Source: Alitta virens (taxonomy: Eukaryota > Annelida > Polychaeta > Phyllodocida > Nereididae). Taken from it: a stretch of DNA of 64,000 nt. Location: the NCBI GenBank assembly GCA_932294295.1, contig OW028576.1, positions 50,213,199-50,277,198 of the forward strand, given 5' to 3'. Below, one piece after another: positions 1-14,373 of this stretch. The translations under genes and the position numbers were made by a program. The notes under the pieces were generated by a model. The model had not been told where the DNA came from, ran no database searches, and saw nothing but the letters and a program-made list of their open reading frames with translations. Each line of letters starts with the position of its first letter. Positions within the stretch are counted from its first letter, which is position 1.

Positions 1-410
1 ATCAGTCCCACCAGTACCTAGACATAGACACAAGATTTTATTATATTTCTTCAGACAATTACAAATCTCAGCTTGATGGAAACTCAATTGACCTGCAGAA
101 ATTGTGTCCCTTAAGTCTCTGATTTGAATTTGTAATATATGCATATTGTTACGCATTCAAATAAAACAATTCTTGGTGTATGTGACTGAACAATTACAAT
201 TGAATAGCAATTGTTATAGCAGTACAAAACTTTCCCAATCAGTTAGGCCATGCAATCCATGAGGTAGTAATACTGAAATTTTAGCCTTCAGTATCAATAG
301 ATTGATACTTTAAATATATTGGTAAATTTGCAAATGTAATTCTTATTGAGATGGACAGCTTTATTCGAGTAGTGTAGCATTTCTGATGTTGGTCAGTTGA
401 ACAGGTAGAA

Positions 411-434
411 CCCCCCCCCCCCCCCCCCCCCCCC
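411..434. repeat. homopolymer of 24 C
   Basis: An uninterrupted run of 24 cytosines, G-rich on the minus strand, lies in otherwise AT-rich sequence. It creates an artificial polyglycine stretch in a minus-strand open frame, which is not a gene. Its true length is uncertain because homopolymers this long are often miscalled. Confidence 0.95.
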
Positions 435-3400
435 TGAAGATGTAAGGCTAGTGTCGCACCCTGGTGGTGACAAATATCAAGCCAGTCTTTAGGTTTGTAA
501 TTAAGCAGGTTGATGGGCCCAGGACAGTACATCCACCATGCAAATTGATGGGTCTTTCTTAGAAATCTTAACGATTTCAATGCGATACTCAACTCTGCTG
601 TAAATTTTATGATGAAGTTAAATGCATGTGCTTTATGTTTGTAGAACTCTCAATGTTCGATGTTTAATTTCAGGAATGACATCTTCAAAGAAAATGGATC
701 AACAGGGATGATGTTGAGGAGTTTGCTGTAGCATGAAAACAAAGGTGGAGTTGTTTCTAGTTAAAATCATAATTAGTGCTTGACGAAGGGATAGCAGTAC
801 CATGGTCTTTCTTTTTCTTGAACTTAGAATTTTGATTCTCTGTGTGCACATGTGTACTGTGCTTCAACATATCATATTATCATAATATGTGTCAATCACT
901 TTGGCTCTATGATTAAATAATATAGTGCTCTATAGCAGCAAACCCTCAGCGAACAAATGGAAACAGCAATAGATAAGAATGCCATAAGACTGCAAGGCCA
1001 CACTCTAGGTGCTCAGTCAGGGATTCTATTTGTATGATAGTTTTGGTGTAATTATTAGGTAGATTAATGTCAGTCTCGACTATAAAGACTTAAAATTTGG
1101 CTAGATCTTTATAATTGTAAGATACTTGAATAAATGTGAGGAAGGGTGGGGGGACAATATACAATTTTTTAAACTTCTCATGTGAAATTAGTCAAATTAC
1201 TAATTGAAATATGTTAAACATTCCAATGAACCTGCTAAAAAATTCCAAATTGAATTTTACCGACAAATAGTAATAATAATATAAGAGTACTATGCATGTA
1301 GAGGCCATTAATAAATCAAAAACTCAATAAAGTTCTAAAAAAATTAAGTGAAATAGCGAAGTCAACCAATACAAGAAAGAAAGCTTGAACTGTTTCAGAT
1401 GCAACCAAGTCAGCTAGGGAAATATGTGCTGGTCATATCGAAATGGTTACTAAAAGGCATATTTTGGAGGCATATTTTGGACTGCTTAAGACATATATAA
1501 CTGATAGGCTTATATAAAAAGCTAAGTAGGAAACACAAACTGATGCTTTGATTAAAAGTTTTCATTGACACCAAATTTGCAATTGTCAATTCTGATTGTC
1601 ATCGCATAGGCATGTCATGGTGTGGGTCATGTGACTGGGACGGGAAAAATCTTTTTTTTTAGTAAAGTTATTTTATGCATTATTTTCATTCGAAATGTAG
1701 TGTATAATGTACAAAGAATATGGCAATAAGGCGGTACCGTACTAATTTACTGGATATAATTTTAAATTTTAAATTTTATATGGAAAGAGCATTAAGGAAA
1801 TAAAACTATTCTTTGCAAAAAATTTTATAATTGAAAATATGATCAGCATGATATGTTAGTTCATGATTTCCTGCATGTAGATATTTTGCCTAAGATGTTA
1901 AGGTTTGCTTTGGATAAAAAATATATATTTCATAACTACGGTTTTTTTGTTTATGAAATATTTTGTAAGTTTCCTAATGAAGTGTAAAATGCTACATTTG
2001 TTTTCCCCTCTTCTAAGTGACAGGCTGCTTATAGACTGATGTGAATGGCTGCTTGTAGGCAGACAATACTTTCAGACTTAATGTAATATTTGAGAAACAT
2101 TTGGCTTGAGTCAGCCATTACTGTGTTTTTATGCCTATCTTGTATTTTGCATGATTTTATTTAGTTTATTTCCTACCTTTCCACTTACAATAACTTACAG
2201 GCTGATTCGATCCAATTGTGTGCATGAAATAGGTTTACTACATGGGGATGTAATTAGTCTTATATCATACGATCCTTCACACGACCTGTATGCAGTCAGT
2301 CTCCTTAATTATGACAATCAAAATAACTCTAAATATAAATGGCACAAAATTAAAGTCTTTTGAATAAAGATAAATCAGTACTTAGTGTAAATCACGAGTT
2401 TTCTATGGGGGATTTAGAAAACTTATATGTAGTATTTAAGTGTGTATAGCCATTTAAAATGATTCCATAGCACATATATAACTTATTGAAATATCAATAG
2501 ATACCTAAAAACAATTTATTGCATTATGACTTAGCATTAAACTACAGTGTTTGTCAACTCTGATGCATTAAGTGCCTAGATGGTCTCAGTGACCAAGCAA
2601 TGAAGTCTATAAATGAAAAAATGGTTTACTGATACACTAGAAATAATGAATTTCAATTTCATTTAATCAACAATAAATACCACTGTGACAAAAACCTGGT
2701 GAAATTGAGTAAATATGGGATATTTTCATTCTACGAGTTGGAATCCAAATGGTCACGGGAGCCTAAACTCAATATGATTAGTCACTTCACATGTACATAT
2801 TTCAAATTAATTAAATTAGCGTCATATTGCCATATTCACACAGCCTACATGTTTTTGTGGTCTGTGACGTTGACCATTACTGATACAATTATGCATTAAT
2901 GCTGCCATAGAAAGCAGATGTGCATTCAATCAGACTACATTTCACACCTGAGTTTTTTTAAAGTAGTGATGTTATGTCATGCTGTTATAAGAAGCTCCAG
3001 CCAACCCTAAATTTGTTGCTTGCCCCAATAATTGTTTTAATACCAGGAAGGGTCTTAAAATGTAATGTGGGCTAGAAGGTAATCTAGCCTAATTTAATTA
3101 TTTTAATTCAGTTTTGAACCCACACTTGCATACTTCACATGATCAGTTGTGGTGGGTTGCTTGGACTCAGTGTAGTCAGTTTGATTGAACAAGCAGTAAT
3201 GTGATTTTGACACTGTTTAGAATTTAACTAATAATATTATATTAGTGTAATCCAAATCCATTGCTATATATAATTACCCATGGCTGCGGTTAAAATAGTT
3301 TAAATTAACAGATTATTTGCAAAGTATAAAAAGCTGGCATGCAGTCTTATTATTTCATTAGAAGTAGTACAAATCTAAAGGGTAATTCAGAAAATCTAAT

Positions 3401-4148
3401 GCTTTATGGGTTTAAACACTGGATTTATATGATGTAATATAAATCATGTTATTGCTGTTATGTTATTGAATTATTATAACCCTGAAATATTTACTGCACT
3501 GTAATGTATGCACTAAAGCAAGAGTTTAGTCGGCAAAAGGTCTATTATCCAATCTTAACCTAAAGTTTTCACACTATGTCTTACATAAATAGAATATGAC
3601 GATGAGTTTATTGTATGGGTGCCTTTTACAGGTCTAATGGCCGTAACATGATATAGAGTTTTATAATAGGGAAACACATATATAAACAATTCTCGTCTAT
3701 TATTTCAATTTCCGTATCAAGAACCAGCCATTTCTTGAGGGTTTGCTACCACGCAGCCTATGCTTTTGACAGAGGAACAGTAGTGCCTATTCCTCTGTCA
3801 TGAGAGCCGTCAGGTCTAGTTTAAATAAATTATTGCTTAAAACCTGATTATTATTTTACATATATTGCTAAGAAAAATCTGACTGCCCACCTTGCAGACA
3901 ACATTTCATTAAAGTAACCGCAATACTTTTGGCAAATGCCTCATGTTGAGGGCGAAAAAAGAGTAATAGTAGTTGACATGCTTAACTCAAAATATTATCA
4001 AAGAAGTATATTGCACTGCATACTTGCAGTTGCAAATGTGCAAAATTGAGGTATTTTCGCTTAACAGCTTTTACTGCATTGTGTGACAATTAAAAATTGA
4101 CGTTGAAACCATTGAATATAGTGAAAACACTCAAATTTAGACAACATA

Positions 4149-4255
4149 GCCAGATTCTCCGGTTTTGTTTTCATGTTGATGCAACATTTCGCCAAGGACC
4201 AACTTGGACTACAAGAAGTGGATGAGAAAACACCACGCATTGTGAACTCCGACAT
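4149..4255 (+). other. candidate exon fragment
   Basis: An open stretch ends at a good donor (ATG|GTGAGT). A related copy is recognisable near 5560-5695, where the frame is broken, so this could be a decayed duplicated exon. It matches no family I know. It does not join in frame to the next candidate at 4837. Confidence 0.2.
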
Positions 4256-4836
4256 GAGCCAGTTGCCCTATATGGTGAGTAAATACTGAATAAGGGGGGA
4301 CCTGAGATGACTTAAAGTAAGCTCTATGGATATCTCTCTGTTGCCATTATCATTTAGTTGTTGGTGCTCCTAGTCTTTTTTTAGTGCAAATGTTATTATT
4401 CATACTACTAAGATGGTAATTGCATTTTAACCTATTTTTGCTACATATATAATGCCAGCTGCATAAGTATGGAAACACCTGTATTAGTAAGAACACAAAA
4501 TGATCATGCCCTAGAAAATGAAAACGGCAGAATTAAAAATTCCATAATATAAAGACCTCGTCAGTAATAAAAAGTAGTTTTGCTTAAAACGGTCAGCTGA
4601 TTCCCTTAGGTGACCAGTGGACACAGGTTAGCCTGTAGTATGATGTAACCAAGCTGTATATGTTCCAAAGCAGGATGCCTCCTCGTGTTCTTGAGTTGCA
4701 GTGCTGCCACCCAGTGTTAATGTCAGCTTGCAACACTGCTCTGTACAACTGCCATGTATCATGATTACCAGTATGTGCTAAAATATTGTTGTTACTAACA
4801 AGGCCTTCCCACTGAATGATTGCTTGTTCTATTCAG

Positions 4837-4909
4837 GGATGATATCATGGAGGGAAATGACCTGGAAGATGACGACCAGTTTCACAAAGCGTGTTTCATA
4901 ATACAAAAG
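4837..4909 (+). other. candidate exon fragment, acidic
   Basis: A 73-nt stretch is bounded by ATTCAG and AAAAG|GTGAAG. One frame is fully open and acidic (contains DLEDDDQFHK). No partner exon with matching phase was found, so this is only a possibility. Confidence 0.2.
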
Positions 4910-7900
4910 GTGAAGTTGTATGAAGCATTCATATTATCGATAGATCTCAGGGATGCAGTTTCCATGGTCATTGTCTGTAGATTAGATATTTGCATTTAAT
5001 GAATAGCAAGTTGCCATGCAGAAACATAATATTAATGTGTGGAACCCCGTAGATTTAATGCCAAAAACCTCCCTCCAGCAAGTGACTGGCTGCATATTGG
5101 CTGTTGTGCAGAATATGCTTTCAGACATAGAATATTAATGTATAATGGTAATTGGTTTGGATTAGCTATTTCTTTCTTTTGCTCTATCAGTTATTTTGCA
5201 TGAATTTTATTTAGTTTATTGCCTACCTTTCCACTCACTTACTAATTCCATACAACTAGCTGATCCATACCAATTGGACAATTGGGTACCGTTAATTTTA
5301 TTACAATGGTCATTTGTACAACAGCAGTGTGTAGTCAGTCACTCTATGAGAATTTAAAATGTTTTCAGTAAAAAATAATTATAACTTTTGTTCAGTCCCA
5401 AGTCTGCTCAACAAAGTCTTCTTGCATGGCGTGTAAAATAATAAATGTTTATTTGACAACTGCCTACAAAGGCTATGGCAAATGAATATCCCACAGTCAC
5501 CATATTATTACTTATGTCAACAAAATGTATGAAGAGGAATAAAGTTCTATTTGTTTAATTTTCATATTAATACAACCTCATGCCAAGGAGCAACTGGGCA
5601 ATAACCGCGCACTGTTGCTGTGGGAAAGGAATAGCAGGTCATCCGGATTGCAGACCTTGCTTCATTGTCATAAATTGCAGCGGTGAGTTGAAAATCTAGT
5701 TATGAGATTAGGTATATAAGAAAACAAAAGGAGCTCAGCATGTCTCAATGCCTTTTAACCATATATTGCTGAATGGGGGGTTTTTTTGTGGCTGGTATAG
5801 TGCCACCACCTGGTGGTTGTCAACTGAAAAGGTGGCTCCCTCTTTGTCAATGGCATTTTCCTACAGGTGTGCATAGTGGTTATGTCTAAAGAACTGAAGT
5901 TCAGCTGAGACTTTATTTTGTTAAGTCCATTTTTTTCTTTTGACGGCATTTTCTGTTGTTATTTATCTGAGAAAAATGTTAATAAATTCAAAGAATACAA
6001 TCATGGTAACTTGGATAGTCAGATCCTCTGTCTTGGGAGCCATAGCTGTTGTGGTCAACGTCTGGTACCCCTGTAAGCATTCAGTAAACGGTTGTTGTCT
6101 GATGAATCCAAACACCACATGTAAGAACTTAGAGAGAATTGGATGGAAATGAATTATGTGTATATATTTTTCATATTTTTTTGTAGTGTTCTTAATGACT
6201 GCTTTTCTTTTTTTTTTAGGAATGGCATCTTTACAGAAAATTAACCCAACAGGAATGAGTGTGCTGTTGCATGAAAAAGGTGAAGTTATTTAAAAATGTC
6301 TCTTGATTTATGCGATGATATACACCCTAATCGCTATCCTTAAAGCCAAGTTTTACTTTGTATCGACCAATGTGAAGACATAGCATTGGTATTTCAGCAA
6401 GTGCTGCTATTGCAGAAAACCCTCAGCAAATAAACTGAATATTTTAGAATGAGCATAAGTTGTGCACGTTTTAGAATGCCATCTTAGGTTTTAGTTATTT
6501 TAAGATACATTTTATTATGACATGGAGGATAAGTGCTTCAATACCATAATTTAATCCCTTTTATTGAGATATTTTATTCAACAAATTGAAGTGGATCAGG
6601 ATTTAGAACAATAGAGCAATCTACCTAAGTGATAATTCTACTTAACTGAGTATTGTTATTATTGCACTTAATTGATTTCACCTTATTGACAATATTCCAT
6701 CTGTTAAGTTATCCAAAAAAAAGATACCAAATAATGTTGGTGTTGCATTGACCAGCAAATGAAGAGACACCAGGCTTTCCCACATCAGATTTTGATTAAA
6801 AATATAAATGAAGTATTATAAATAACGATAGTGTATTTGATCACGCATAGGTTAGCCAGATTCATTTATCATTCACTGTAACAAATTTTTACTCAATACG
6901 CATACGCAAAGCAATTCGACTTTTTGATGGGATAAATATTTGGTGTTATATGAATAATTTCTGACGTTTGAACATTGCTTTCTATCATGAGTTACATATA
7001 TAATTACTAGATAGCCACACGAGTGCCTTCCGAGTTGTGGCTTTTATATTCAGTAAGAGAGTATTATAACTTTGAAATAACGAACTGCACTGTAATTGAC
7101 GATTTGCAAATTTTTATTTCTATTGACCGATTTAATTAATCAAGCTTTAAATTATGTCAAGGCAAATGCACCAGTCAAGTGTCTGCCACCATATGTCAAT
7201 ATATTTAGTAGTTTTAACCTAATATTAGATAATAACCAAAAGGCAGGACAATAGGGATGTGGTTGATACCAGAGCGGCAGAGGGTTAAAAATGGGATAGA
7301 TTTTATTTTGCAAGGTTTTCCCAATTAGTATATATTTCAGGAATAATGCTTTATCTTGAACACAATATTATGGTCCTCAAATTGCAATTCTACAAAATTG
7401 TATGGATGTCATTATGAAGCATGGGATTCTAGGAATATGCATGCAGGAAGCAACACAGTATCTTTTTAATTTTACAATTTCTTTTTTCATATTACTCAAA
7501 AATGAATTTAATGAGTTACTATGCATGAATGACATTGTCTAAATTCTAGTATCTTAGATGTTTGGGTTTGTAAAAAAAAAATGTTTTCTTCATATTATAC
7601 CCTGATAGTAACAAAAACAATGTCATCTAGATTCTGCCCTGTTTACATTATTGTTGACATACTCTGACAAAGTTGCATGCGTTAATGTGCAGTTGTGCTT
7701 CTCCAGATAGAAAAAATTACTTTTTTTTCATGTTTTCTAATTCCTGAAATAAAGTCTGGAAAACTCATTATGACAATAAAAAGGCAACACAAGGCCAGAT
7801 ATAGTATTATAAAACTTGCCTGCCTACCTGTCTGACATAGCTATGTAATTTGACCAAAGTAATTGCCATGGCCTCTTCAGATGTTGGTTTGCTCAGGGTT

Positions 7901-10900
7901 AAAAAAAACACTGGCATATTTGTGGAATGGTTCTTTATCTGTAATATTTGATAAATTCCCTCTGCGAAGGGACTGACTGCTTATGGGCTGATGCACAGAG
8001 AATGCTCTCAGATCATAAACACAGATTTTAAGAAACATTCGGGTTGAGTCAGCCATTCCGTATACTATTAGTCTATCGTTTATTTGGCACGCTTTTATTT
8101 AGTTCTTTTTCTGTCTTTCACTCCCTAATGAGCTACTTACAGGCTGATTCAATCCAATTGTGTGGCTCATTTTGTAAAAATACATTTACTGCATTGAGAT
8201 ATACTAACATTCCCGTCCTGTGCACAATCAGTTTGCAGTAAGTCATCTAATGGGAAATTTAAATTATGAAAAACATAGCTCTGCTTGTGCAGCATGCCCT
8301 CAGCAAACAGACACATCATGATGCCATTGAGCTTGCAACACATTATGTGCTGCCTCAAGATGGTGAAAATAAGTTTTTATGTAGCATTAGAATAAATTCA
8401 CATATCTGATCTGTCAGTATTACATGTTATTGCTATACAATAAAACATTATGAATATTAACATTTAGACTACTATACCTAATTGAATTATTATAAATTAA
8501 TTTCATGCTTTCCAAATTAATGAAATTGAGACACTACTGCTGGTACATGCCTGAAACTTTGTCCTAATATGTCGAGAGTAGCGTAGTTGTGCCTTTTGGG
8601 GGTTTTTAATGATTATGAATAACATAGAATTGTAGTAATAAAAGGAAAAATGAGAATAACTCATTTTTCAAATGTACATATTTATTTAATCGATTATTAT
8701 ACCTACATACGTGTTATTTAGCTTTTAGAATATCTTAATCATATTACTTTCACTTTCAAACTTGCCAATGGTATGCTGCTCTTGCAGCCTATGTTTAATA
8801 CATATTAATCATGGCCATAGGGAGTAACAATCATACCCATCATTTGATGCCATCGACAACTCGTGCAGTTGTAAGGCTTAGCAGGCTAATTCGCTTCAGT
8901 TGTAGTTTGACTTTGTTTGTGACTGTGTCATAGGTTCAGACTATTTCCAAATTATTTACAATGATAGGACAATGATTAGTTTTAAGACAACCCGAATAAT
9001 TCTGTTTATTTTCTTTTTTCTGGACTACACGCTAAATTGGGAAGATATGTTTGTTATTTATAGTAATACAAGTTGATAACTAGCCATACTTGAGCATATT
9101 GTCAGGCTTCTTGATTCAGCTTTAATTTTTCTATGAGGTAAGTTCAAACACAAGAAATGAGTCCTGAAATGTAAATCTGGTGTCCACATGATTTAACTGT
9201 CAGTGCCCCCTAGTGGTATTTTGTTCTGCAGTGTCCTCGCTACTTACGTTGCCTATCACAGGCAGTTTAAGATAGTCAGGATGGCACCAGACCAGTTGAT
9301 GAGACAGGTTGTCTTTATATGTGCAGTATGAGAGGGTTGTTATACTGATGACCTTTGCATCTGACGCTTGAAAAATGTCTTCGTGTTCGTTTAAAATTTA
9401 GCACCAAGGTATGCCTAGCTTTGAATGGGATGCCATACAATATTCCAGCATAGTCAAGAAGGCCAAGGGAGCAACACTCGCATACCTGTATTGTGAACAA
9501 ATTATCCTTATTCTTTTAAATGATATGACACGCTTGTTTTATAGACATTTAAATATTTACTTCCAGTAAAAATCCGGCTGCTAGTCATGCCTTATTTCTT
9601 TTTTGTCTGCAATGATAGATGTTGTGCATTTTCACCATGGGTTTATCCCATCATAACTTTGTTTGAGCATACATATACTGTCCCCAATATGATATTACTA
9701 CTCTGCAGAGTTTTGAATCACTATTATCATTTCCAGGTTGATGCACGGAGACAAACGGTAGGAAAAGAGAGAAAGAAATTATTACGAAGCCCCTTCATGT
9801 CAAAAGGTGATGTAAATGTTAAGCAATGTCATATTCGCAATGTTCAGTACAATAAAACCAACCATAGGACCAATTCACTACTAAGACCGTCAATTCACAT
9901 CCTGATAAAGATAGGTCATCTTTAATACAAGAATGGTGTTTATTGTGAGGTTCAACTGTACAGTTTTATATCAAGAGAGTTTAACCATTCATAACCATGA
10001 AGAAACTTTATGACTGATTCTATGATTTTAAGCATATACATTAACTAATTTTCCTTCATGCGTGTGTGTTGAGGTAATTGTCATTGCAACTTTTTCTCTA
10101 TAAATCTTAATCGGTTTTTTCACCTCGTTGGTTATTCCATCCATGCAAATGAAATTCAGTCATCTAGAACTTGGAATAGATTGATAGATTGGAAAGTGCA
10201 GCCCTCTAAGGCAAGTTCTTGCCGCTAGCTAGGGAATGAACTTCTTGAAGTGCTGTGGTCTTAGTGTGCTAGTTGTTGTGTTGTATCTTTCAACTGTTTG
10301 GGTCTGCATGTTTGAACCTTGTCATATTAGCCTTCGTACCACTGTTGTCACTTCACAGCCATTTTAGAAAGTTTGAATGGGCTTGGGAACCTCAGTATTC
10401 TTGGAATCTTTCGAAAAACTCTTTATGAGAACTGTGTTAGTCCATATTTCAGATAATTTCAGGAAAATGCTTTACTGATGACACACTTGGATGGAAGCAG
10501 CAGCTAGTGAACATTCTCTATTGGTCTATCATTTTTTTGCATGTTATTTTGTTTGGTTAATCTTTGCCTTTTGTACAGATAACACATTCTAACATGCTGA
10601 TTCCATCCCAGTGCAGACACCCAATTCATCTTAATGACCATGGAATACTCCACTTGGTATCCATGGTAATTGTGCACAGCATAATGCCCACCAAATTGTT
10701 AGTATGTATTTCAAAGATTTGATGGATCGTCATAGTTGTTACTCTTGGAGTATGAATGATTCAGGGAAGTTAACACTGAGAACTGAGACCATATCATGTC
10801 ACACTGGCCATCTTTCCCATTAATAATCACAACATGTGACACCTGTCATGCCAGAACTATCACGGCGTTATTTTTTTAAAATTTAGGCCATTCTAATTTA

Positions 10901-13494
10901 TACGATTCAATACAACTGTCTCCAACAAAAAGCATAAAGCTTAAGTTGTATTAATTTGCAAGAAGCATTTTCATATCATATAAATAACTTTTCACTCCTT
11001 TTGGCACTGGTGAATAATAGATGAATTATTTACATTATGATGAGGTATTGTCATGAGGTCTGTTGGATATTTCTCTTATGAGTTCCTAATTGTGGGTTTA
11101 CTGTTTGTGTTCTGTTATGTGTAATAGATTTGACTGTGTTGTAGTTCCACGGTCCCAGTATTTGGTAAATATTTTATTTTGATATGGAAGTCAGTATATT
11201 CAACCAGTTACATTGACCAGCTGGAATGGCCCAGTGGTTGCGCCATCTGCCTGTTAGAGGCTTGGCCACCCTTTATGACCTACATCTGCATGTGGGTTGC
11301 ATGAGACATTCAATTGGTGGTGCCTCATACTCTCTGTCTATGCTGAGCAAAAAGGGGACCCTACCCCACCAATGGGATGAATTTGTAACATGGTCTTGAC
11401 TCAAATAATTATATCTTGTCTCAAATGATAATGAAAATGACAATAAAATAAATGTATTCACCAATAAGTGGTAGGGAGACCCGCTGCAGACAAGCATGTT
11501 GTCACTGATAGTAGGCCATTCAGGCAATTTAGATTTCTTATATAATTAGAAATGTTTTTGACATGATTTCAATAATGAAGATTATATTTTATAATAATAC
11601 AATGCTAGGACAGTAATGGCCACAGATACAATTAGCAATTTCACAGCGCACATTGTAGGTTTCTATGAATTTTGATATGATGTAATTTTGAACCGGCAAA
11701 ACTATGAATTTGAAATTGTATTTAGTATGTTTGGAATAGTATTGTATATTTTTGGATATCGGTAGATAATACTGTTTCTTACAAACTCATGTTTCACTGC
11801 AGGCACCTTAAGACGAGTATAGCATTGAGGCATAAGAAAATAAAAAATGTTGCTTCTTGAGCATTTTATTGAGCACATAACATTGTAATCCAAATTAAGA
11901 TTTTCCACATTTTGCAAAAATCTTAACATTATGTGTTGATGAAATTACTGTATAATTGGCTACCATATTTACAATTTTTTTGTAATTTTCTAGGATTAGT
12001 CTTCAGTGAATTATTTTCTAATATTATCTAGTATGGAGAATATGTCTCACTGTAACTGTTGTCTAGAAGCACTTGTTTCTAATGGTTGCTAATATCAGGG
12101 TCCAAAGTCATTAGTGCAATGCATATGGTTACTCATATTGATCGTCTGTGCAGAGGCGATAGTAGGGTAACAATATGGTATGGGTTTACCGTTTCTCCTT
12201 TTGCTCAATCGTTTCAAACGGCTAACTAGTATTCTCTCTTTTTTCATGTCAACTGGTGCAAGATCCCTGGACGTCTGACCATACACACCTCATCAGTCGG
12301 GTCACATTGTCCATCTTTTGTCTCTCACTGTTGGCTGCAGAGATCACAACTTTCCAACAGGTCTGTATGTTAATTGTCTTTGGTTGAGTTGCATTATTAG
12401 CCAAATGTCAGTTTAAGGCAGTTTTGTAATTGCAATGGTTTAACTGAAAAAGTACACCACTTTGACCATAGGGCAGATGACAGGAATAAGCAACCAATTC
12501 TGACTAGTTATGACACAACAATATTCTTTCATGAGGTATTTCTTAAAAATATTGAAAAATCACTGCACTGAATGAGATGGATTAGTTGATTGCATATTAC
12601 TAGTGTTGTATACTTCCTTGCGATGTAGTCTGCAAATGCTATATAAACTTCCTTTTACTTCCAGATGCCTTTTGGCTACATTCCTGAAGTGAGCTTGAAA
12701 GAAGTAACCAGCTGCTGATTTGTTGTGTAGTTCAAATTTTAATTTGGAATAAAATAAATTGAAAAAAACGTATTGTTTTTGGCTTTGTATGCAATATTTA
12801 ATTTATGACAATGTTATTCAAGACCTTAGGAGTTCAAATGCAAGATACTGGCTATAGATCTTCAGCCACTTTGGAAATGTGAAATTCTTTTCTCGCAGAG
12901 CTACGATGCCACTGCTTTTAAGCCGTCCCTCCTAGTCAGATGCACGAAGGGCTGAAAATCTATCCTCGATATCAGCCTGAGTATATATATGCTTTAAAAG
13001 TTGATGCTTCTGACATAGCTGATACTTTGATAAAAGGCCGCATTTGGCCCTGCATCTATCCTTTGCCTAACGTGAAATTACTCCTGCGGAGGATGTGTCC
13101 ATTTTAAGGTTTTCCCAAGTTTGCAGCCAAAAAAAAAAAAAAAACATTTAGTTCACTCTGTTCAATCATTCCGCAACATGCCAATATTCAGAGAAAGTTG
13201 TGTAATTTTGGGCAACTTTTTGGTCTTCAATTATATAAATTCGGAAAATGGGTGACCTTGAGTAGGTTAGCCCTGCCAAGCCAAATATAATTTGAATGGC
13301 TTCTTGCCCCATTTGAAGATTCCCATTATAAAGCAAACCGTGTAGACCAACAGGAATAAAGGATATATTTACATCCTGTGAATGATGAGGTCTCCATTTT
13401 GGATGCAACTGAGGTGTCTCTCCACCCCAACAGTTGGCACCAAATTAAAAACAAAAATTTGGGGCCATTTACAATGCCTTCAGCTTCACTGAAA

Positions 13495-13862
13495 ATCTTT
13501 TTGATTAGTTCGCTTAGTAAAAATGCCTAATTAACTTAGTCAAGTGACGGTGCCTTATCTGTGTGGAAATTTGACTAACACAGCTAGTCAGTTGACTAAA
13601 CTAGCTAGTCTTGTATAGCACTTAGTAAGTGGTCATTTGACTAAAATACTTCGTCATGGCTGACTAGTTCATCTAGTACTTAGACTAGTCTATCTAGTCA
13701 TTTAACTAAGAGACCCAATGGTCACCACATCATTTGACTAATTTGTTTAGTCTATTGACGGACATATGACTAAATCATTCAGTCATTTTAATAATTTGTT
13801 TAGTCTATTTACTGACATATGACTAAAACATTCAGTCATTTGACTAATTTGTTTAATCTGGC
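13495..13862. repeat. TGACTA/TAGTCA-rich cluster
   Basis: By eye there are about nine GACTA and eight TAGTC motifs in about 370 bp, on both strands, including palindromic forms such as CTAGTCAGTTGACTA. The last 130 bp are a tandem repeat of about 53 bp (about 2.4 copies) containing 'ATATGACTAAA.CATTCAGTC'. Dense short motifs on both strands are typical of subterminal transposase-binding regions. The cluster lies just outside the C-terminal exon of the minus-strand gene. Confidence 0.7.
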
Positions 13863-13887
13863 TATTACACAATACATAAACCAGTAA

Positions 13888-14154
13888 TAGTACACAAAAT
13901 AGGAACACTATTCTAAGATTGACAATTGAATAAGTACTATATATAATAATAATACCATGAAAGATATATGATAATTACATAAACATATCAATATATGTTG
14001 GTTGACTTAGTTATCATAATAGTTATCATAATAGTACACAAAATAGGATCACTATTCTAAGATTGACAATTGAATAAGTACTATATATGATAATAATACC
14101 ATGAAAGATATATGATAATTACATAAACATATCAATATATATTGGTTGACTTAG
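13888..14154. repeat. tandem duplication, period about 144 bp
   Basis: Two nearly identical units (13888-14010 and 14032-14154) start 'TAGTACACAAAATAGGA' and end 'TTGGTTGACTTAG', separated by a short ATCATAAT repeat. They differ at only a few positions. No coding potential is seen. Confidence 0.9.
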
Positions 14155-14373
14155 ATACCAGATAGTCAGTCACCAGAAAGTCAGTTGGGGACAGATAACA
14201 TGCCAGGAACATCGTCTGGCACGACTGGCAATTGAGTCCAACAGGGGCGAACAAACAAGCTTCCACGCCACGTAAAATGTCATCGGGGAGGGGGTGCAGG
14301 AGGGGGCATGGTGTTTACTGCTGGGAGCTATTTAGTTTACGCATTTTTTTTGTGATATTTGTATCATTTATCT

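Larger units (their letters stand above)
660..6445 (+). repeat. dispersed module Q, two clear copies
   Basis: About 672-752 and 6219-6292 share 'AGGAATG.CATCTT' followed by 'AACAGG.ATGA' and a 'GCATGAAAA' tail. About 930-970 and 6397-6440 share 'GCAGAAAACCCTCAGC'-like sequence. Both pairs are offset by about 5.5 kb in the same order, so a large block was duplicated. Each copy follows a pyrimidine-rich stretch ending in AG, so it may once have been an exon. Confidence 0.5.
2020..10720 (+). repeat. dispersed module P, four diverged copies
   Basis: A module of about 250-330 bp recurs at about 2020-2260, 5080-5350, 7965-8250 and 10440-10720. Copies share 'GACTGGCTGCTTAT'-like starts, a 'TTTTATTTAGTTTATT' core and 'ACAGGCTGATTC.ATCCAATTG'. 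Spacing is about 2.5-3 kb. The copies at 2.0 and 8.0 kb are closest, sharing a 'TTGAGTCAGCCATT' segment. The pattern fits decayed tandem segmental duplication or an old dispersed repeat. Confidence 0.6.
1..13440. other. non-coding region with diverged repeated modules
   Basis: No convincing gene was found in these 13 kb. Open frames are short, lack family motifs and have the AT-rich composition of the surroundings. Several stretches recur in diverged form (given separately), which suggests old segmental tandem duplication. A few GT-AG-bounded fragments are listed below as weak exon candidates. Confidence 0.6.

Noticed and set aside
281..592. Minus-strand ORF with polyglycine
   Set aside because: The glycines come from the C homopolymer; nothing else supports coding.
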